Positions 1 through 8,870 are shown, counted from the first letter of the stretch. The stretch is DNA of 64,000 nt from Candidatus Poribacteria bacterium (GCA_012963885.1 DTUY01000420.1:1-64000), one strand, 5' to 3'. Made by a program: numbers and translations. The notes: generated by a model from the letters alone, not told the origin.

Positions 1-1311
1 TTCTAGCGGTGTTGAACCAGTTGCGTCTGATTTTCCGTAGACTTGTCCTCCTTGGACACCTGCACCAGCAATTAATCCAGTATAACAGTAAGGCCAGTGA
101 TCCCGACCATCAGGAGAATTAGTATTACCTGAAGTACTGATACCTAATCTCGGCGATCTACCGAACTCCCCGATAGCAAGAACAAGTGTCTCATCCAACA
201 AACCACGTTGATCTAAGTCATCTAACAATGATGAGACTGCGCTATCCAGTTTTGGACAGTGTAGGTTTCTCAGTGGACCAAAATTAGCAGCATGAGTATC
301 CCATGCAGTTGTATTGGGATCCCCGTTTGCAACTGATGGCCAATTCACTTGAACAAAGCGCGTACCGGCTTCAATCAACCGACGAGCTAGCAATACGCTT
401 TGACCAAAAGTGTGGCGGCCATAACGGTCACGCATTTCATCCGTTTCCAGCGTTAAGTCGAATGCATTCCTGGCACGTTCAGAAAGTATGAGATCATAGG
501 CTTTTTCATAATATTCGTTTAAAGCGTAAGAATCAGCCACCTTTTCAAGCTCCGGCATTGCAGCATTGACAGTCTCAAGGAGGGTTGCCCGACGTTTCAT
601 TCGAGCAGCAGGGATTTCTTTCCTGAGGCTCAATTCGTCCAGCTTTACTTCCTTATTTGGGTCCTGAAAGAAAAAGTACGGATCGTAAGCTCGACCGAGA
701 AACCCACCTGTCCCGCCTTTGCCAATAATGTTGCTTTCTTGCATTGGACGTGGCAGTTGAACACCGGCTAACATCGGCACATCGGGTGGAAGAAACTTGG
801 CAATATGAGAAGCAACGTTGGGATGGTCTTTGGGTGACGGCGGATCCAGTTGGCCGGAAGGTGCAACTTTATCTGGCGTAGAACCTGTTACCATTTGATA
901 CATGGCAGCAGTATGATTAAACAAACCCACAGGTGTATAACTGACAGAGCGAATTAATGCTGCCTTGTCCATCTGCTTGGCCAAACGCGGCATGGTTTCA
1001 GATAGCCAGATACCGGGTACATTTGTCTTAATCGGTTTGAACTCGCCACGGACATTTGAGGGAGCGTCCGGCTTGGGATCCCAGATATCTATATGACTAG
1101 GACCACCTTGTAAAAACATTAGAATTACCGATTTGGCTTTGCCAAAACCGTTAAGTGCTCGAGAGGGAGTAACAATTGTATTCGCTTTGGCTTGGAGCGC
1201 TAAGATCTGCGGCAGACTTATGCCAAGCATCGCGGTTCCTCCGACCCTGAGAAACTCTCGTCTAGAAACTCCGTCACACAACCTAGCTTGCTTACCAGGA
1301 ATTGATAACAT
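1..1311 (-). CDS. DUF1501 family Tat-exported protein, partial (3' end beyond window)
   Basis: The reading frame is open from an ATG at 1311 to the window edge (437 codons), so the C-terminus is missing. A GGAGATAGGAA ribosome binding site precedes the ATG. Residues 17-40 form a twin-arginine signal (SRREFLRVGG followed by a hydrophobic stretch), so the folded protein is probably exported by Tat. Typical DUF1501 blocks are visible: FLQGGPSHIDIWDPKPD near residue 65, WDTHAANF, and the GEFGRSPR / GRDHWP region near the cut end. These proteins belong to the sulfatase/alkaline-phosphatase-like fold and in planctomycetes and relatives are nearly always paired with DUF1549/DUF1553 cytochrome-like proteins, as here. 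The exact reaction is not established. It lies 55 bp downstream of the DUF1549 gene on the same strand and is probably co-transcribed with it. Confidence 0.93.
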   Translation of the reverse strand, partial: MLSIPGKQARLCDGVSRREFLRVGGTAMLGISLPQILALQAKANTIVTPSRALNGFGKAKSVILMFLQGGPSHIDIWDPKPDAPSNVRGEFKPIKTNVPGIWLSETMPRLAKQMDKAALIRSVSYTPVGLFNHTAAMYQMVTGSTPDKVAPSGQLDPPSPKDHPNVASHIAKFLPPDVPMLAGVQLPRPMQESNIIGKGGTGGFLGRAYDPYFFFQDPNKEVKLDELSLRKEIPAARMKRRATLLETVNAAMPELEKVADSYALNEYYEKAYDLILSERARNAFDLTLETDEMRDRYGRHTFGQSVLLARRLIEAGTRFVQVNWPSVANGDPNTTAWDTHAANFGPLRNLHCPKLDSAVSSLLDDLDQRGLLDETLVLAIGEFGRSPRLGISTSGNTNSPDGRDHWPYCYTGLIAGAGVQGGQVYGKSDATGSTPLE

Positions 1312-1366
1312 TTCCTATCTCCTTATTGGTTCCTTATATAGTGTTAGAAAGTTTGAGTGAATTACT

Positions 1367-3952
1367 TTATCGATTAAACAAGAATGAAGGGCTGTTGATT
1401 AAGGCCCACAAAAGATCCTGAGCACCTTCAACTTGAGACTCAGCTTTGGAAAGATAATCAACGGCTTTGCCCGATTCAGTCTCACTTGGCATGCGACAAA
1501 GCGTCGCCAAGTAAAGTTCCTTAACCAAAGTGCGGTTGTCAATCTTCTTCTTTGTCAGTTGAACAATGCGACCTTGCGGGTCGATAATAGCATTGGCGAT
1601 AGTTGGGCCATTAATTAAGTTGAGTGCGTGTGATAAACTGACCTGTGTCGATCTTTCACATTCACAGGATGACTCACGTTCAGGTCGGCCAAAAAGCTTC
1701 AGAAAACCGCCGTCATCCAGATTGCTGTCGGGCAACTGAACCGAACGGAATCCTTTGGGGACACCTGAAAACTTTGGTTGACTTCCAGTAGCGAGAGAAA
1801 CTGCATCCAGCATTTGCTCTGCGGTCAATCTCCTGGGTATTGCGTGCGAAAAATTGATTTCGTCTTCTTGGTTCCAGCGATTTGTTTTAATGCTTTGCTG
1901 GTATGTCCGAGATGTGATGATTGTACGCATCAAGTGTCTCAGATCAAAACTATTTTCGATAAAATCTTCGGTCAGGGCATCAAGTAGTTCCGCGTTACTG
2001 GGAGGATTACTCGATCTGATGTCATCAACCGGCTCAACGATACCACGTCCCAAGAAATAACTCCAGACACGGTTGACCATAGATTTTGCGAACCAAGGAT
2101 TGTCCTTTGAGACCAACCAATTGGTAATGGATTCACGGGGGTCATCTCCAATTTTCTCGGCCGAGCCAAACGGCACATTAGCCGGTACAATTGCCCCAGT
2201 CTTTGGGTGTTTCACACCACCATTAACACTATAATTATTATAAACGATCTGCTCACCTGGCAGTTGTCCTCTTTTAATACCAACTTCGCTAAAGTAAGAT
2301 CCAAGCTCATAATATTGGTTTTGTGTCCATTTTTCAAACGGATGATCATGACATTTAGCACAGGCAAACCTTACACCCAAGAAAAGCTGCGTCGCATTTT
2401 CAACTGCGACATCTGGTTGATAGATAGTTTTGTCGGTTGTCACAAGATGATAATTTGCCGCTGGATTCCGATAGGTACTACCGGAGGCCATTAGCAGGTC
2501 ACGAACGAATGTATCATAAGGTTTATTTTCAGCAACAGAATCATAAATCCATTTTCGGAAAAGCCAAACGCCCTTTTCTCCGAGGAATTTGCGATTACAT
2601 TGCAATAAGTCAGCCCACTTATGCGTCCAGTTCTCAATATATTCAGGTTGACCGATCAGATAATCAATTAATTCTTCGCGTTTTTTTCTTGAATTCGCAT
2701 GGTCGTCCAAAAATGCCTGAACTTGATCTGGAGTCGGTGGAACACCGGTTAGGTCGAGATACAAACGCCGAATAAATTCGGCATCAGTACAAAGATCCGA
2801 TGGTAAAACACGAACACGTTTTAGTTTGTCATAAACCAGTTCATCAATGTAATTGTACTGAGATACTTCTACCCACTTAAACCCGGATCTATCGCCAATA
2901 ACAATTATTTCGCTGGTGCTGTACAGGCTCTCATACCGAACCAGTATAACCGCCTCTCCACGCCGCGTAGCGTTGACAACCCCAGAATCTGATATTGTGG
3001 CGACATCTGGCAGACTACTCTCATATATAGCATCTCGTGTTACGTCCCGAGATGTGCCATCCGGATAGTGGGCAATAACGATCAATTGCTGTTCCATGCC
3101 GGGTGAATGAATTTCTGTAGCATTTGGAATAACCTCAAGACGAGAAACCTTTTCGGTGGTGACCACATCGGATTTCACTCCTTCAGCAATCCATTGGTGA
3201 AAGATCTCGTAATGACGTGAATCAGCTTCTATAGCCTGACCTCCTCCGTGTGGAACACCCTGTGTCGGCTTAAGAAGCATAAGGCTCTGCGCTGGTCTAG
3301 CCCGATTAAAGCGGCGCCCTGATAAATCTGTGATTAGCGTTTGGTAGTCAAGATCAGGATCATATCCCCGCAAGGAGAGTTTGAATCCATTTTTACCCTT
3401 AGCTGCGCCGTGGCAGGTTCCCGCATTACAGCCAACTTTACTGATGACCGGCATTACATCACGGACAAAGCTGACCGGTTGCGTATCGACACTCTTTACG
3501 TTCACCGGCAAATCGATGGAATGGTGACGAAACGCAACTTTAATAGTTGCCCAACCGACTGCGACAGGGTGAATGTAACCATCACTATCAATTTTAACTT
3601 TGGCGTCAGCAGTTGTGAAACTTGATTGCTTTGATAGGTCAATCCAGTATCCGTCTGATGTCAAGCCAGAAATCATGACACAACGAACATCGTGTTTTCC
3701 CTCAAGAACCAGTGCCTCAGGTAGGGATCTTAACTTGGAAATTTCCGGGATCTCGATATTGACTGCTGTTTGATCGGAATTAACATTTACATTGAAACAT
3801 AGGTTGAGGATTAACATAAGTAAAATCCCCAAAACAGATAGCGGCACTTTCATGGATTCACCTCGCTTACAAAAACATACAACATATACATTGAAACATA
3901 GGTTGAGAATTAACATAAGTAAAATCCTCAAAACAGATAGCGGCACTTTCAT
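1367..3952 (-). CDS. DUF1549/DUF1553 secreted protein with Ig-like domains (planctomycete cytochrome family)
   Basis: This large exported protein has 861 residues from the ATG at 3952, or 828 from the ATG at 3853. After the signal peptide come Ig-like (BIG_2-type) segments, a CxxxCH motif in GCNAGTCHG, a second Ig-like segment, DUF1549 with the CxxCH motif FACAKCHDHPF, and a C-terminal DUF1553 region (KSMVNRVWSYFLGRG, RRLTAEQMLDAV). The CxxCH-like motifs suggest heme or metal binding outside the cytoplasm, but a reaction is not known. Both candidate ATGs have the same upstream CGAGGTGAATCC, because start, ribosome binding site and signal peptide lie in a 99-bp tandem duplication, so the true start cannot be decided from sequence. 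The gene sits between the cytochrome/WD40 gene and the DUF1501 gene, the usual partner set. Confidence 0.92.
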   Translation of the reverse strand: MKVPLSVLRILLMLILNLCFNVYVVCFCKRGESMKVPLSVLGILLMLILNLCFNVNVNSDQTAVNIEIPEISKLRSLPEALVLEGKHDVRCVMISGLTSDGYWIDLSKQSSFTTADAKVKIDSDGYIHPVAVGWATIKVAFRHHSIDLPVNVKSVDTQPVSFVRDVMPVISKVGCNAGTCHGAAKGKNGFKLSLRGYDPDLDYQTLITDLSGRRFNRARPAQSLMLLKPTQGVPHGGGQAIEADSRHYEIFHQWIAEGVKSDVVTTEKVSRLEVIPNATEIHSPGMEQQLIVIAHYPDGTSRDVTRDAIYESSLPDVATISDSGVVNATRRGEAVILVRYESLYSTSEIIVIGDRSGFKWVEVSQYNYIDELVYDKLKRVRVLPSDLCTDAEFIRRLYLDLTGVPPTPDQVQAFLDDHANSRKKREELIDYLIGQPEYIENWTHKWADLLQCNRKFLGEKGVWLFRKWIYDSVAENKPYDTFVRDLLMASGSTYRNPAANYHLVTTDKTIYQPDVAVENATQLFLGVRFACAKCHDHPFEKWTQNQYYELGSYFSEVGIKRGQLPGEQIVYNNYSVNGGVKHPKTGAIVPANVPFGSAEKIGDDPRESITNWLVSKDNPWFAKSMVNRVWSYFLGRGIVEPVDDIRSSNPPSNAELLDALTEDFIENSFDLRHLMRTIITSRTYQQSIKTNRWNQEDEINFSHAIPRRLTAEQMLDAVSLATGSQPKFSGVPKGFRSVQLPDSNLDDGGFLKLFGRPERESSCECERSTQVSLSHALNLINGPTIANAIIDPQGRIVQLTKKKIDNRTLVKELYLATLCRMPSETESGKAVDYLSKAESQVEGAQDLLWALINSPSFLFNR

Positions 3953-3985
3953 GGATTCACCTCGCTTACAAAAACATACAACATA
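3788..3985. repeat. 99-bp tandem duplication (two copies, 97/99 identical)
   Basis: Copy one is 3788-3886 and copy two 3887-3985. They differ at two positions only. Read on the minus strand, each copy carries a ribosome binding site, an ATG and codons for the signal peptide MKVPLSVL(R/G)ILLMLIL. The period is a multiple of three, so the frame stays open through both copies and the outer start yields a protein with two consecutive signal sequences. The low divergence points to a recent event or to selection for two starts. Confidence 0.95.
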
Positions 3986-4003
3986 TCATTGACAGTAAAA
4001 AAA

Positions 4004-4180
4004 TCAGTTCCTGATTTCCGCATTGAAACCAGTTGCCTTAACGGCAGCACGTAATTCGTCAACCGTAACCTGATTCTCTTTCAATGTTAGAATGGCATTA
4101 TCCGGAAGAGAAACCTTCACATTAATCACTCCTGACACCTTAGTAAGTGCACCCTGCACTTTAGCCACACAAGCACCTCA
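4004..4180 (-). other. In-frame HMA domain extension beyond UGA (candidate selenocysteine read-through of the WD40 protein)
   Basis: Directly after the UGA at 4178-4180 the same frame continues for 57 codons to a second TGA at 4004-4006. Joined across the UGA the sequence reads KLVINGMT-[UGA]-GACVAKVQGAL, followed by VSGVINVKVSL and a C-terminal helix ending KATGFNAEIRN. That is a complete heavy-metal-associated (HMA) domain with the consensus GMxCxxC motif, and the UGA occupies the first cysteine position. If decoded as selenocysteine, the product is a 543-residue protein with a UxxC motif at residues 486-489. There is no independent start with a ribosome binding site inside this stretch. 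Alternatives are a TGC/TGT-to-TGA nonsense mutation, a sequencing error, or a recent pseudogene tail. The intact frame and the hairpin at 4145-4161 argue for recoding. Confidence 0.7.
4145..4161 (-). promoter_or_regulatory. Candidate bacterial SECIS hairpin downstream of the in-frame UGA
   Basis: On the minus strand, nucleotides 17-33 after the UGA read AAGTGCA-GGG-TGCACTT, a perfect 7-bp stem with a three-base loop. The loop starts 24 nt after the UGA and begins with G. From memory, bacterial SECIS elements need a short stem-loop with a G in the first two loop positions about 16-37 nt after the UGA, which this meets. The UGCA-loop-UGCA upper stem also resembles E. coli fdhF, although the loop lacks the U and the stem lacks the bulged U. 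Function is inferred, not shown. Confidence 0.55.
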
Positions 4181-5635
4181 GGTCATACCATTAATGACTA
4201 ATTTGATTTCTGCTGTGGCTTCTTCTTTTACTTTGATATTTTCTACTTTCTCGATACTTGTCGACTCAGAATCAAGCGGCACGGGTATAAATTCTCCCAT
4301 TAATTTCCCGGAATCTAGATTGAATATTCGAACTTGACCATCGAATCCACCAATTGCAACTTGATTCTTGCTTGGATGAAATGCAATAATGAAAACAGCG
4401 GTCGAGTCAGCATCAAGCGTCATAATACGACTGCCATCTGCCACCTTGTATATTCGAACCTCACCACCAACAGCACCTACGGCAATTTGCGATCCATCCG
4501 GACTGAAGGCAACCGCATTTATTACATCTGACTGGCGTTCAAAGGCGCGAATGAGATTGAAGTCGGTATTACCGACATCACGTCGCTTTTGACGGAAAAT
4601 TCTGTAGAGTCGTGGAACCCTATCTTTGCCGCCAGATAAAACTTGGTCCAACTTTGGATGACGCGCGATTGTATGGATTGGTCCCAACCCTTTATTACTG
4701 GCATTGATATCATCAATGAAGGATCCACTTTTAACTTCAGTGAGTTTTAACGCTGTGTCACGCCCCCCGGTAACAAAATGGCTGCCATCAGTAGTAAACA
4801 GCGTGCCCAAAACCCAATCACTATGGTTATCGAAACGTACCAATTCCTTCTGATCTCTGATTGAAACGATACGCGCGGTTTCGTCAGTACAACCAAAAGC
4901 GAGAAGTTTATTGTCAGGTGATAGCGATGCCCCGTAGATTGTGTCATATGTTGATTCAAATGAGTGAATCAGCTTATTTGTAGCAGTGTCCCACATTTGG
5001 ACTTCACCGAATCTGGCAGGCGTTCCCCCAACAACTACCAACATCTTACTATCGGAGGCATAAACAATGGATTCGATTCGATCAGATTTTCCAAGCAACC
5101 GAGCCAACAGTTGGGATCCATCTGATTTGTGCAAGAGGACCTCGCGATAACCAGAGACCGCGATAACATCACCATCAGGTGAATAAGCCAAGGAAGAAAT
5201 CACCGGTGGAATTGAGTATTGAGGCGGTTCCATTATTGAATCAGCATCCACATTTGGTGTATCGTTGACTGCTCCTTCATCGATCCAGCGGCGAAAAAGC
5301 TCAATCTCTACTGGCATCAGTGGATCACCTTCCATTGGCATGGACGGTGGATCCCCGGAAATCAAGCCAAGGATTAGACTTTGATCAGGTTGTCCAGCTA
5401 TAAAAGCTTTTCCTTTAGATCCGCCTCGACGAAAATCTCTATAAGAAGTAAGAATCAAATCCCCACGAGCCTGACTAGGTTGATGGCATCCCTGGCAACT
5501 ACGCTGTAAAATCGGTCGGATGTCTTGATAGTAACTGACTGGTAAATCCGACCAGGCGGAATTACCAATCAAAACCGTCAAAAACATAGTCATAAAGTAC
5601 TGAAAGCAATAAGCTAAAGTTAACCTTACATTCAT
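4178..5635 (-). CDS. Secreted planctomycete-type cytochrome c / WD40 repeat protein (485 aa to UGA; probably longer)
   Basis: The product starts with an N-terminal signal peptide (about residues 1-30), then a PSC-type cytochrome segment with the heme motif CQGCH at residues 47-51 (DIRPILQRSCQGCH), typical of planctomycete DUF1553-operon proteins. From about residue 145 to 465 there are seven or so WD40-like blades with phrases such as SSLAYSPDGDVIAVSG and NAVAFSPDGSQIAVG, so a beta-propeller is expected in the periplasm. The frame reaches UGA inside the GMTCxxC metal motif of an HMA domain whose remainder follows in frame. The gene is first in the minus-strand operon with the DUF1549/DUF1553 and DUF1501 genes. 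I infer a role in an extracytoplasmic redox or metal complex; the substrate is unknown. Confidence 0.9.
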   Translation of the reverse strand: MNVRLTLAYCFQYFMTMFLTVLIGNSAWSDLPVSYYQDIRPILQRSCQGCHQPSQARGDLILTSYRDFRRGGSKGKAFIAGQPDQSLILGLISGDPPSMPMEGDPLMPVEIELFRRWIDEGAVNDTPNVDADSIMEPPQYSIPPVISSLAYSPDGDVIAVSGYREVLLHKSDGSQLLARLLGKSDRIESIVYASDSKMLVVVGGTPARFGEVQMWDTATNKLIHSFESTYDTIYGASLSPDNKLLAFGCTDETARIVSIRDQKELVRFDNHSDWVLGTLFTTDGSHFVTGGRDTALKLTEVKSGSFIDDINASNKGLGPIHTIARHPKLDQVLSGGKDRVPRLYRIFRQKRRDVGNTDFNLIRAFERQSDVINAVAFSPDGSQIAVGAVGGEVRIYKVADGSRIMTLDADSTAVFIIAFHPSKNQVAIGGFDGQVRIFNLDSGKLMGEFIPVPLDSESTSIEKVENIKVKEEATAEIKLVINGMT

Positions 5636-5792
5636 CTCTTAATATAGGACTAAATTTAAAAGTCTAGGAAACTTGGAGATTTGATCAGTCTTGATATAAC
5701 CTCTTAGCAAGGCATACAAAATTCATTTGAGTCGAGGGAGTATACATTAAAGGGAACTTTAAAAGAAAACTTTTATTTATCAATAAGTAAAT

Positions 5793-6713
5793 TTAATTCT
5801 GGTGCTCAGACAGAAATCGACTAATCTGTTCATCAGTGGCCATGGAGGGCGCCGCTCCCAATACAGTTGTCGCTAAAGCGCCTGCTGCATTGGCAAAACC
5901 AACGGAGGATTCAATAGAGTAACAGCCAAGGCACCACAAAACGCATCGCCAGCAGCAGTCGTATCGACCACATCTACTTCATAAGCTGGAATTGCTTTGG
6001 TAAATTCATTTGTTAAAAGCAACGCTCCTTGATCTCCAAGTGTCAGTATCACGGCTTCCACCCCTTTATCGATCAGGATTCTGGCAGCCTGCACGGCTGT
6101 TGCCTGATTCACCACTTTGATTCCAGTAAAAAACTCGGTCTCAGTTTCATTTGGTGTCAACAGATCCACGTGATCAAGAAAATGATCGGGGAACTCAAGA
6201 GCGGGGGCAGGATTTAAAATCACTTTACCGCCATGTAACTTGACGATTTTCGCCGCTTGAAGTGACGCTTCAAGCGGAACTTCGAGTTGTAGAAGTAGTA
6301 TATCCGCCTCCGAGAGTGCAGACTCAGCTTGATCTATGTCCTCAACACTCAAACGCATATTCGCACGCGGGATTGCGATAATGCTATTGTCACCCTGAGC
6401 GTCAATAACCGGAGATCCGACGCCGGTGCCAACCTCCGAGTCTCGTACCACGAAACGACTATCAATTTTTTCTTCCTCTAAGGTCTCCATGAAACTGTCG
6501 CCAAACAGATCCGCTCCCAAACGCCCAACCATGGTGACATCTACTCCAAGACGGGATGCAATAATAGCTTGATTACATCCTTTACCACCGACGAACATGC
6601 CAAAACTTTCACCTATCAGGGTTTCCCCTGTTCTTGGTCGTCTTTCGGCTTTGATCACCAGATCCATCATGAAACTTCCGACGACAACAATTTTCGTTTT
6701 CTTCACTCCCATC
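5793..6713 (-). pseudogene. rbsK: Ribokinase / PfkB-family sugar kinase, C-terminus frameshifted
   Basis: The N-terminal 265 or so residues are a normal ribokinase: KIVVVGSFMMDLV start, GGKGCNQAIIASRLG sugar-binding block, LLTPNETE, and the catalytic DTTAAGDAFCGAL. The frame then runs into a stop at 5873 after an unrelated tail. The expected ribokinase end (FANAAGALATTVLGAAPSMA, then EQISRFL) is present in another frame and ends at TAA 5793-5795, so a shift occurred at about 5904-5920. Comparison with E. coli RbsK from memory suggests about six residues are also missing, meaning a small deletion. ATG 6713, preceded by GGGAAG, is preferred to the upstream TTG at 6724. It could be a real pseudogene or an assembly error. 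It begins the sugar/hydroxy-acid cassette that continues upstream. Confidence 0.8.
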
Positions 6714-6952
6714 ACACTTCCCAATTTTTCTATTGCCTAGAAACGGTTATAACAATACTAAGTAATTTCTGTCAATCTGACAACCCCATACACAATAAAT
6801 ATTATAGACATTGAATTTATCGTATTTTGGTTTGTCCAATATGTTTGCTAGTTTATCATTAATGAATTATCTAAAAGCGCTTTGCCAATCAGAATATTCT
6901 TCGCAGCATCGAGATTAAGATGAGTTTCAAGTTATTAAGAACAGAGAACAAC

Positions 6953-7747
6953 CTACCAGGCGCGTGAACCACCGGCATTCATGGCCAAGTTTCCACCATC
7001 CATAGGCACTAGCGCACCCGTTATCCAAGTTGAGGCGTCAGAAGCAAGGAAGACGGCTAATCCTTTGATGTCATCTGACACGCCCAATCGACCGGCTGGA
7101 ATACCGTTTAGGTAAGTAGTTTCTAAATTAGGGTCGGCTTCCATACGTGCTTTTAAGCCTTTATTGATTACCTGTGCTGGTAGTATGGCGTTAACACGAA
7201 CTCCCCGTCCACTCCATTCTGTACTTAGCTCGCGGGTCATCTGAGCTACTGCTCCCATGGCCATACTGTAAGCAATATGTCCGCGACCAAGTGCGGTGAT
7301 GCTAGCTAGAGAGCCAATATTTATAATACTGCCCTTGCCAGCAGCCAGCATGCGCCTTCCTGCTTCTTGGCAGCAACAGAATCGTCCAATCACCAGCGAT
7401 TGTAAAACCTTTTGTACTTGTTCCATGGTCACCTCTTCCGGTCTGGCCAAAACACCTTCACCTGCTACATTGCCAAGGATGTCAATCCTGCCGTACTCTT
7501 GATCTAATTGGTTAAACATCGTACGGATCAGATCAGGTTGTGATACATCGCAGGTAATTGGTAACACGCATCTCCCCAAATTCTCAATCTGTGCAGCTGT
7601 ATTCTCCATTCCTTCGGTATTAATATCTGCTAACATTAAATCTGCCCCAGCTTCAGCAAAGCCAAGTGCCATGGCACGTCCCATTCCGCTAGCTGCTCCA
7701 GACACAAGTGCGACACGTCCGCTCAGATCAAACAATGAATAGATCAT
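6953..7747 (-). CDS. Short-chain dehydrogenase/reductase family protein (catalytic Lys replaced)
   Basis: This is a classical-length SDR of 264 residues from the ATG at 7747 (MIYSLFDLSGRVALVSG). The NAD(P)-binding GAASGMG motif, an ADIN acidic turn and the catalytic serine in NIGSLAS are visible. The usual YxxxK is YSMAM: the tyrosine is there but the lysine is methionine (codons TAC AGT ATG GCC ATG), and the NNAG motif is GNVAG. Either the enzyme works in an unusual way or it is a non-catalytic relative. A longer frame from TTG at 7810 would overlap the upstream gene, and GGAGG lies 12 bases before the ATG, so the ATG is preferred. The neighbouring hydroxy-acid dehydrogenase, aldo/keto reductase and Gfo/Idh genes point to sugar or sugar-acid catabolism. 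Confidence 0.88.
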   Translation of the reverse strand: MIYSLFDLSGRVALVSGAASGMGRAMALGFAEAGADLMLADINTEGMENTAAQIENLGRCVLPITCDVSQPDLIRTMFNQLDQEYGRIDILGNVAGEGVLARPEEVTMEQVQKVLQSLVIGRFCCCQEAGRRMLAAGKGSIINIGSLASITALGRGHIAYSMAMGAVAQMTRELSTEWSGRGVRVNAILPAQVINKGLKARMEADPNLETTYLNGIPAGRLGVSDDIKGLAVFLASDASTWITGALVPMDGGNLAMNAGGSRAW

Positions 7748-7796
7748 GATCTGCAAGAACCTCCCAACTGCCCAGTTATTGTTGTGTAATGCCTCT

Positions 7797-8870
7797 TTAA
7801 TCCGAATCAATCCCCCGACGGTTAGCCAGCGAACGAGACGTCAGATCGAAGAAAGTCCCGTGACCATGGAAGAAACGATCCAATTCATCTACCATCAATC
7901 CAAATGACTCTCGATATTGGTTGCCTGTGAAATAAGCAAAATGTGGTGTCAGAAACACGTTAGGGAGATGGATAATTTCACTATCTGGCGGAATTGGTTC
8001 CGGATCGAAAACATCCAGACCTGCCACGATATCCCCCCGCTTTAGTCTTTCAATCAGTGCTTCAGAATCGATAATAGCTCCCCGCGAGACATTCACCAGT
8101 ACGGTGCCCGAAGGGATAAGATTGAGCTCATTCAGCCCAATCATTCCACGAGTCTTCGGTGTCAAAGGTGCTAGGCAGACAATCACCTGGCATTTTGACA
8201 GGATATTTTCTAACGAAGTCTGCAGAAATCCTAGAGCTTCGGCCATCTCCCTTGGGAGGTAGGGATCGTACACCCAGATCTCCGTTTCAAATGGGTGTAG
8301 GTACTTCATTAAGCGCCGCCCTATATGCCCACAACCAATTAGCCCGACCCGTTTCCCAGTCAATAAACCGCCCGCGTATTTGAGCGCATCTGGATCCATG
8401 CTGGTACGACCAGCAATGATACGACGGAATTGGGCGCCGGCGTTACGTAATGAAATCAGGATTAAAGCCAAAGCCCATTCTGATACTGGATAAGACGATC
8501 CATTAGTCGTATCTACCGTGCAGATGTCTCGTTCCCAAGCTGCCTCTAAGTCAACACGATTGGCAAAACGATCATCCTCTAATTCGCCAATAATCTTTAA
8601 GTTCGAAGCAGCATCCATTATTTCAGAACTTATCATGGGAGAACCATGACTAATAATAAGACCATCAGCGCTATTGATGGACTCTAAGAATTTTGCGGTT
8701 CGAGATTTTTCATCTAGGTTGTTGCCGTCCTCACAGGGAAACCACTCCCAAGTAGCAAATTTTTCGAGTCTTTGCACATCCTCCGGTGCAACATAGGCAT
8801 CGTAAATCCCCTGATTACACACCAACAGAATTTTAGGATAAGAATTTGCTGTCAAGTACCCTCCCTCCAT
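7797..8870 (-). CDS. D-isomer-specific 2-hydroxyacid dehydrogenase family protein
   Basis: The protein has 357 residues with the two-domain layout of the family. The Rossmann motif VGLIGCGHIGRRL lies mid-protein. The active-site arginine is in LVNVSRGAIID, the glutamate is near GLDVFDPEP, and the catalytic histidine is in FLTPHFAYFT. Such enzymes reduce 2-keto acids (phosphoglycerate, glyoxylate, hydroxypyruvate or sugar-derived acids) with NAD(P)H; the substrate cannot be read from sequence. The start is either ATG 8870 or the adjacent GTG 8873, with no strong ribosome binding site. It precedes the SDR gene on the same strand with about 50 bp between, so the two are probably one transcript. 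Confidence 0.92.
   Translation of the reverse strand: MEGGYLTANSYPKILLVCNQGIYDAYVAPEDVQRLEKFATWEWFPCEDGNNLDEKSRTAKFLESINSADGLIISHGSPMISSEIMDAASNLKIIGELEDDRFANRVDLEAAWERDICTVDTTNGSSYPVSEWALALILISLRNAGAQFRRIIAGRTSMDPDALKYAGGLLTGKRVGLIGCGHIGRRLMKYLHPFETEIWVYDPYLPREMAEALGFLQTSLENILSKCQVIVCLAPLTPKTRGMIGLNELNLIPSGTVLVNVSRGAIIDSEALIERLKRGDIVAGLDVFDPEPIPPDSEIIHLPNVFLTPHFAYFTGNQYRESFGLMVDELDRFFHGHGTFFDLTSRSLANRRGIDSD

Noticed and set aside
3341-3625. Plus-strand open frame inside the DUF1549 gene
   Set aside because: It is opposite a well-supported gene with clear motifs and has no homology-like features of its own.
4004-4177. HMA segment as an independent small gene
   Set aside because: There is no start codon with a ribosome binding site after the UGA, and the metal motif is split exactly at the UGA, so it belongs with the preceding frame.
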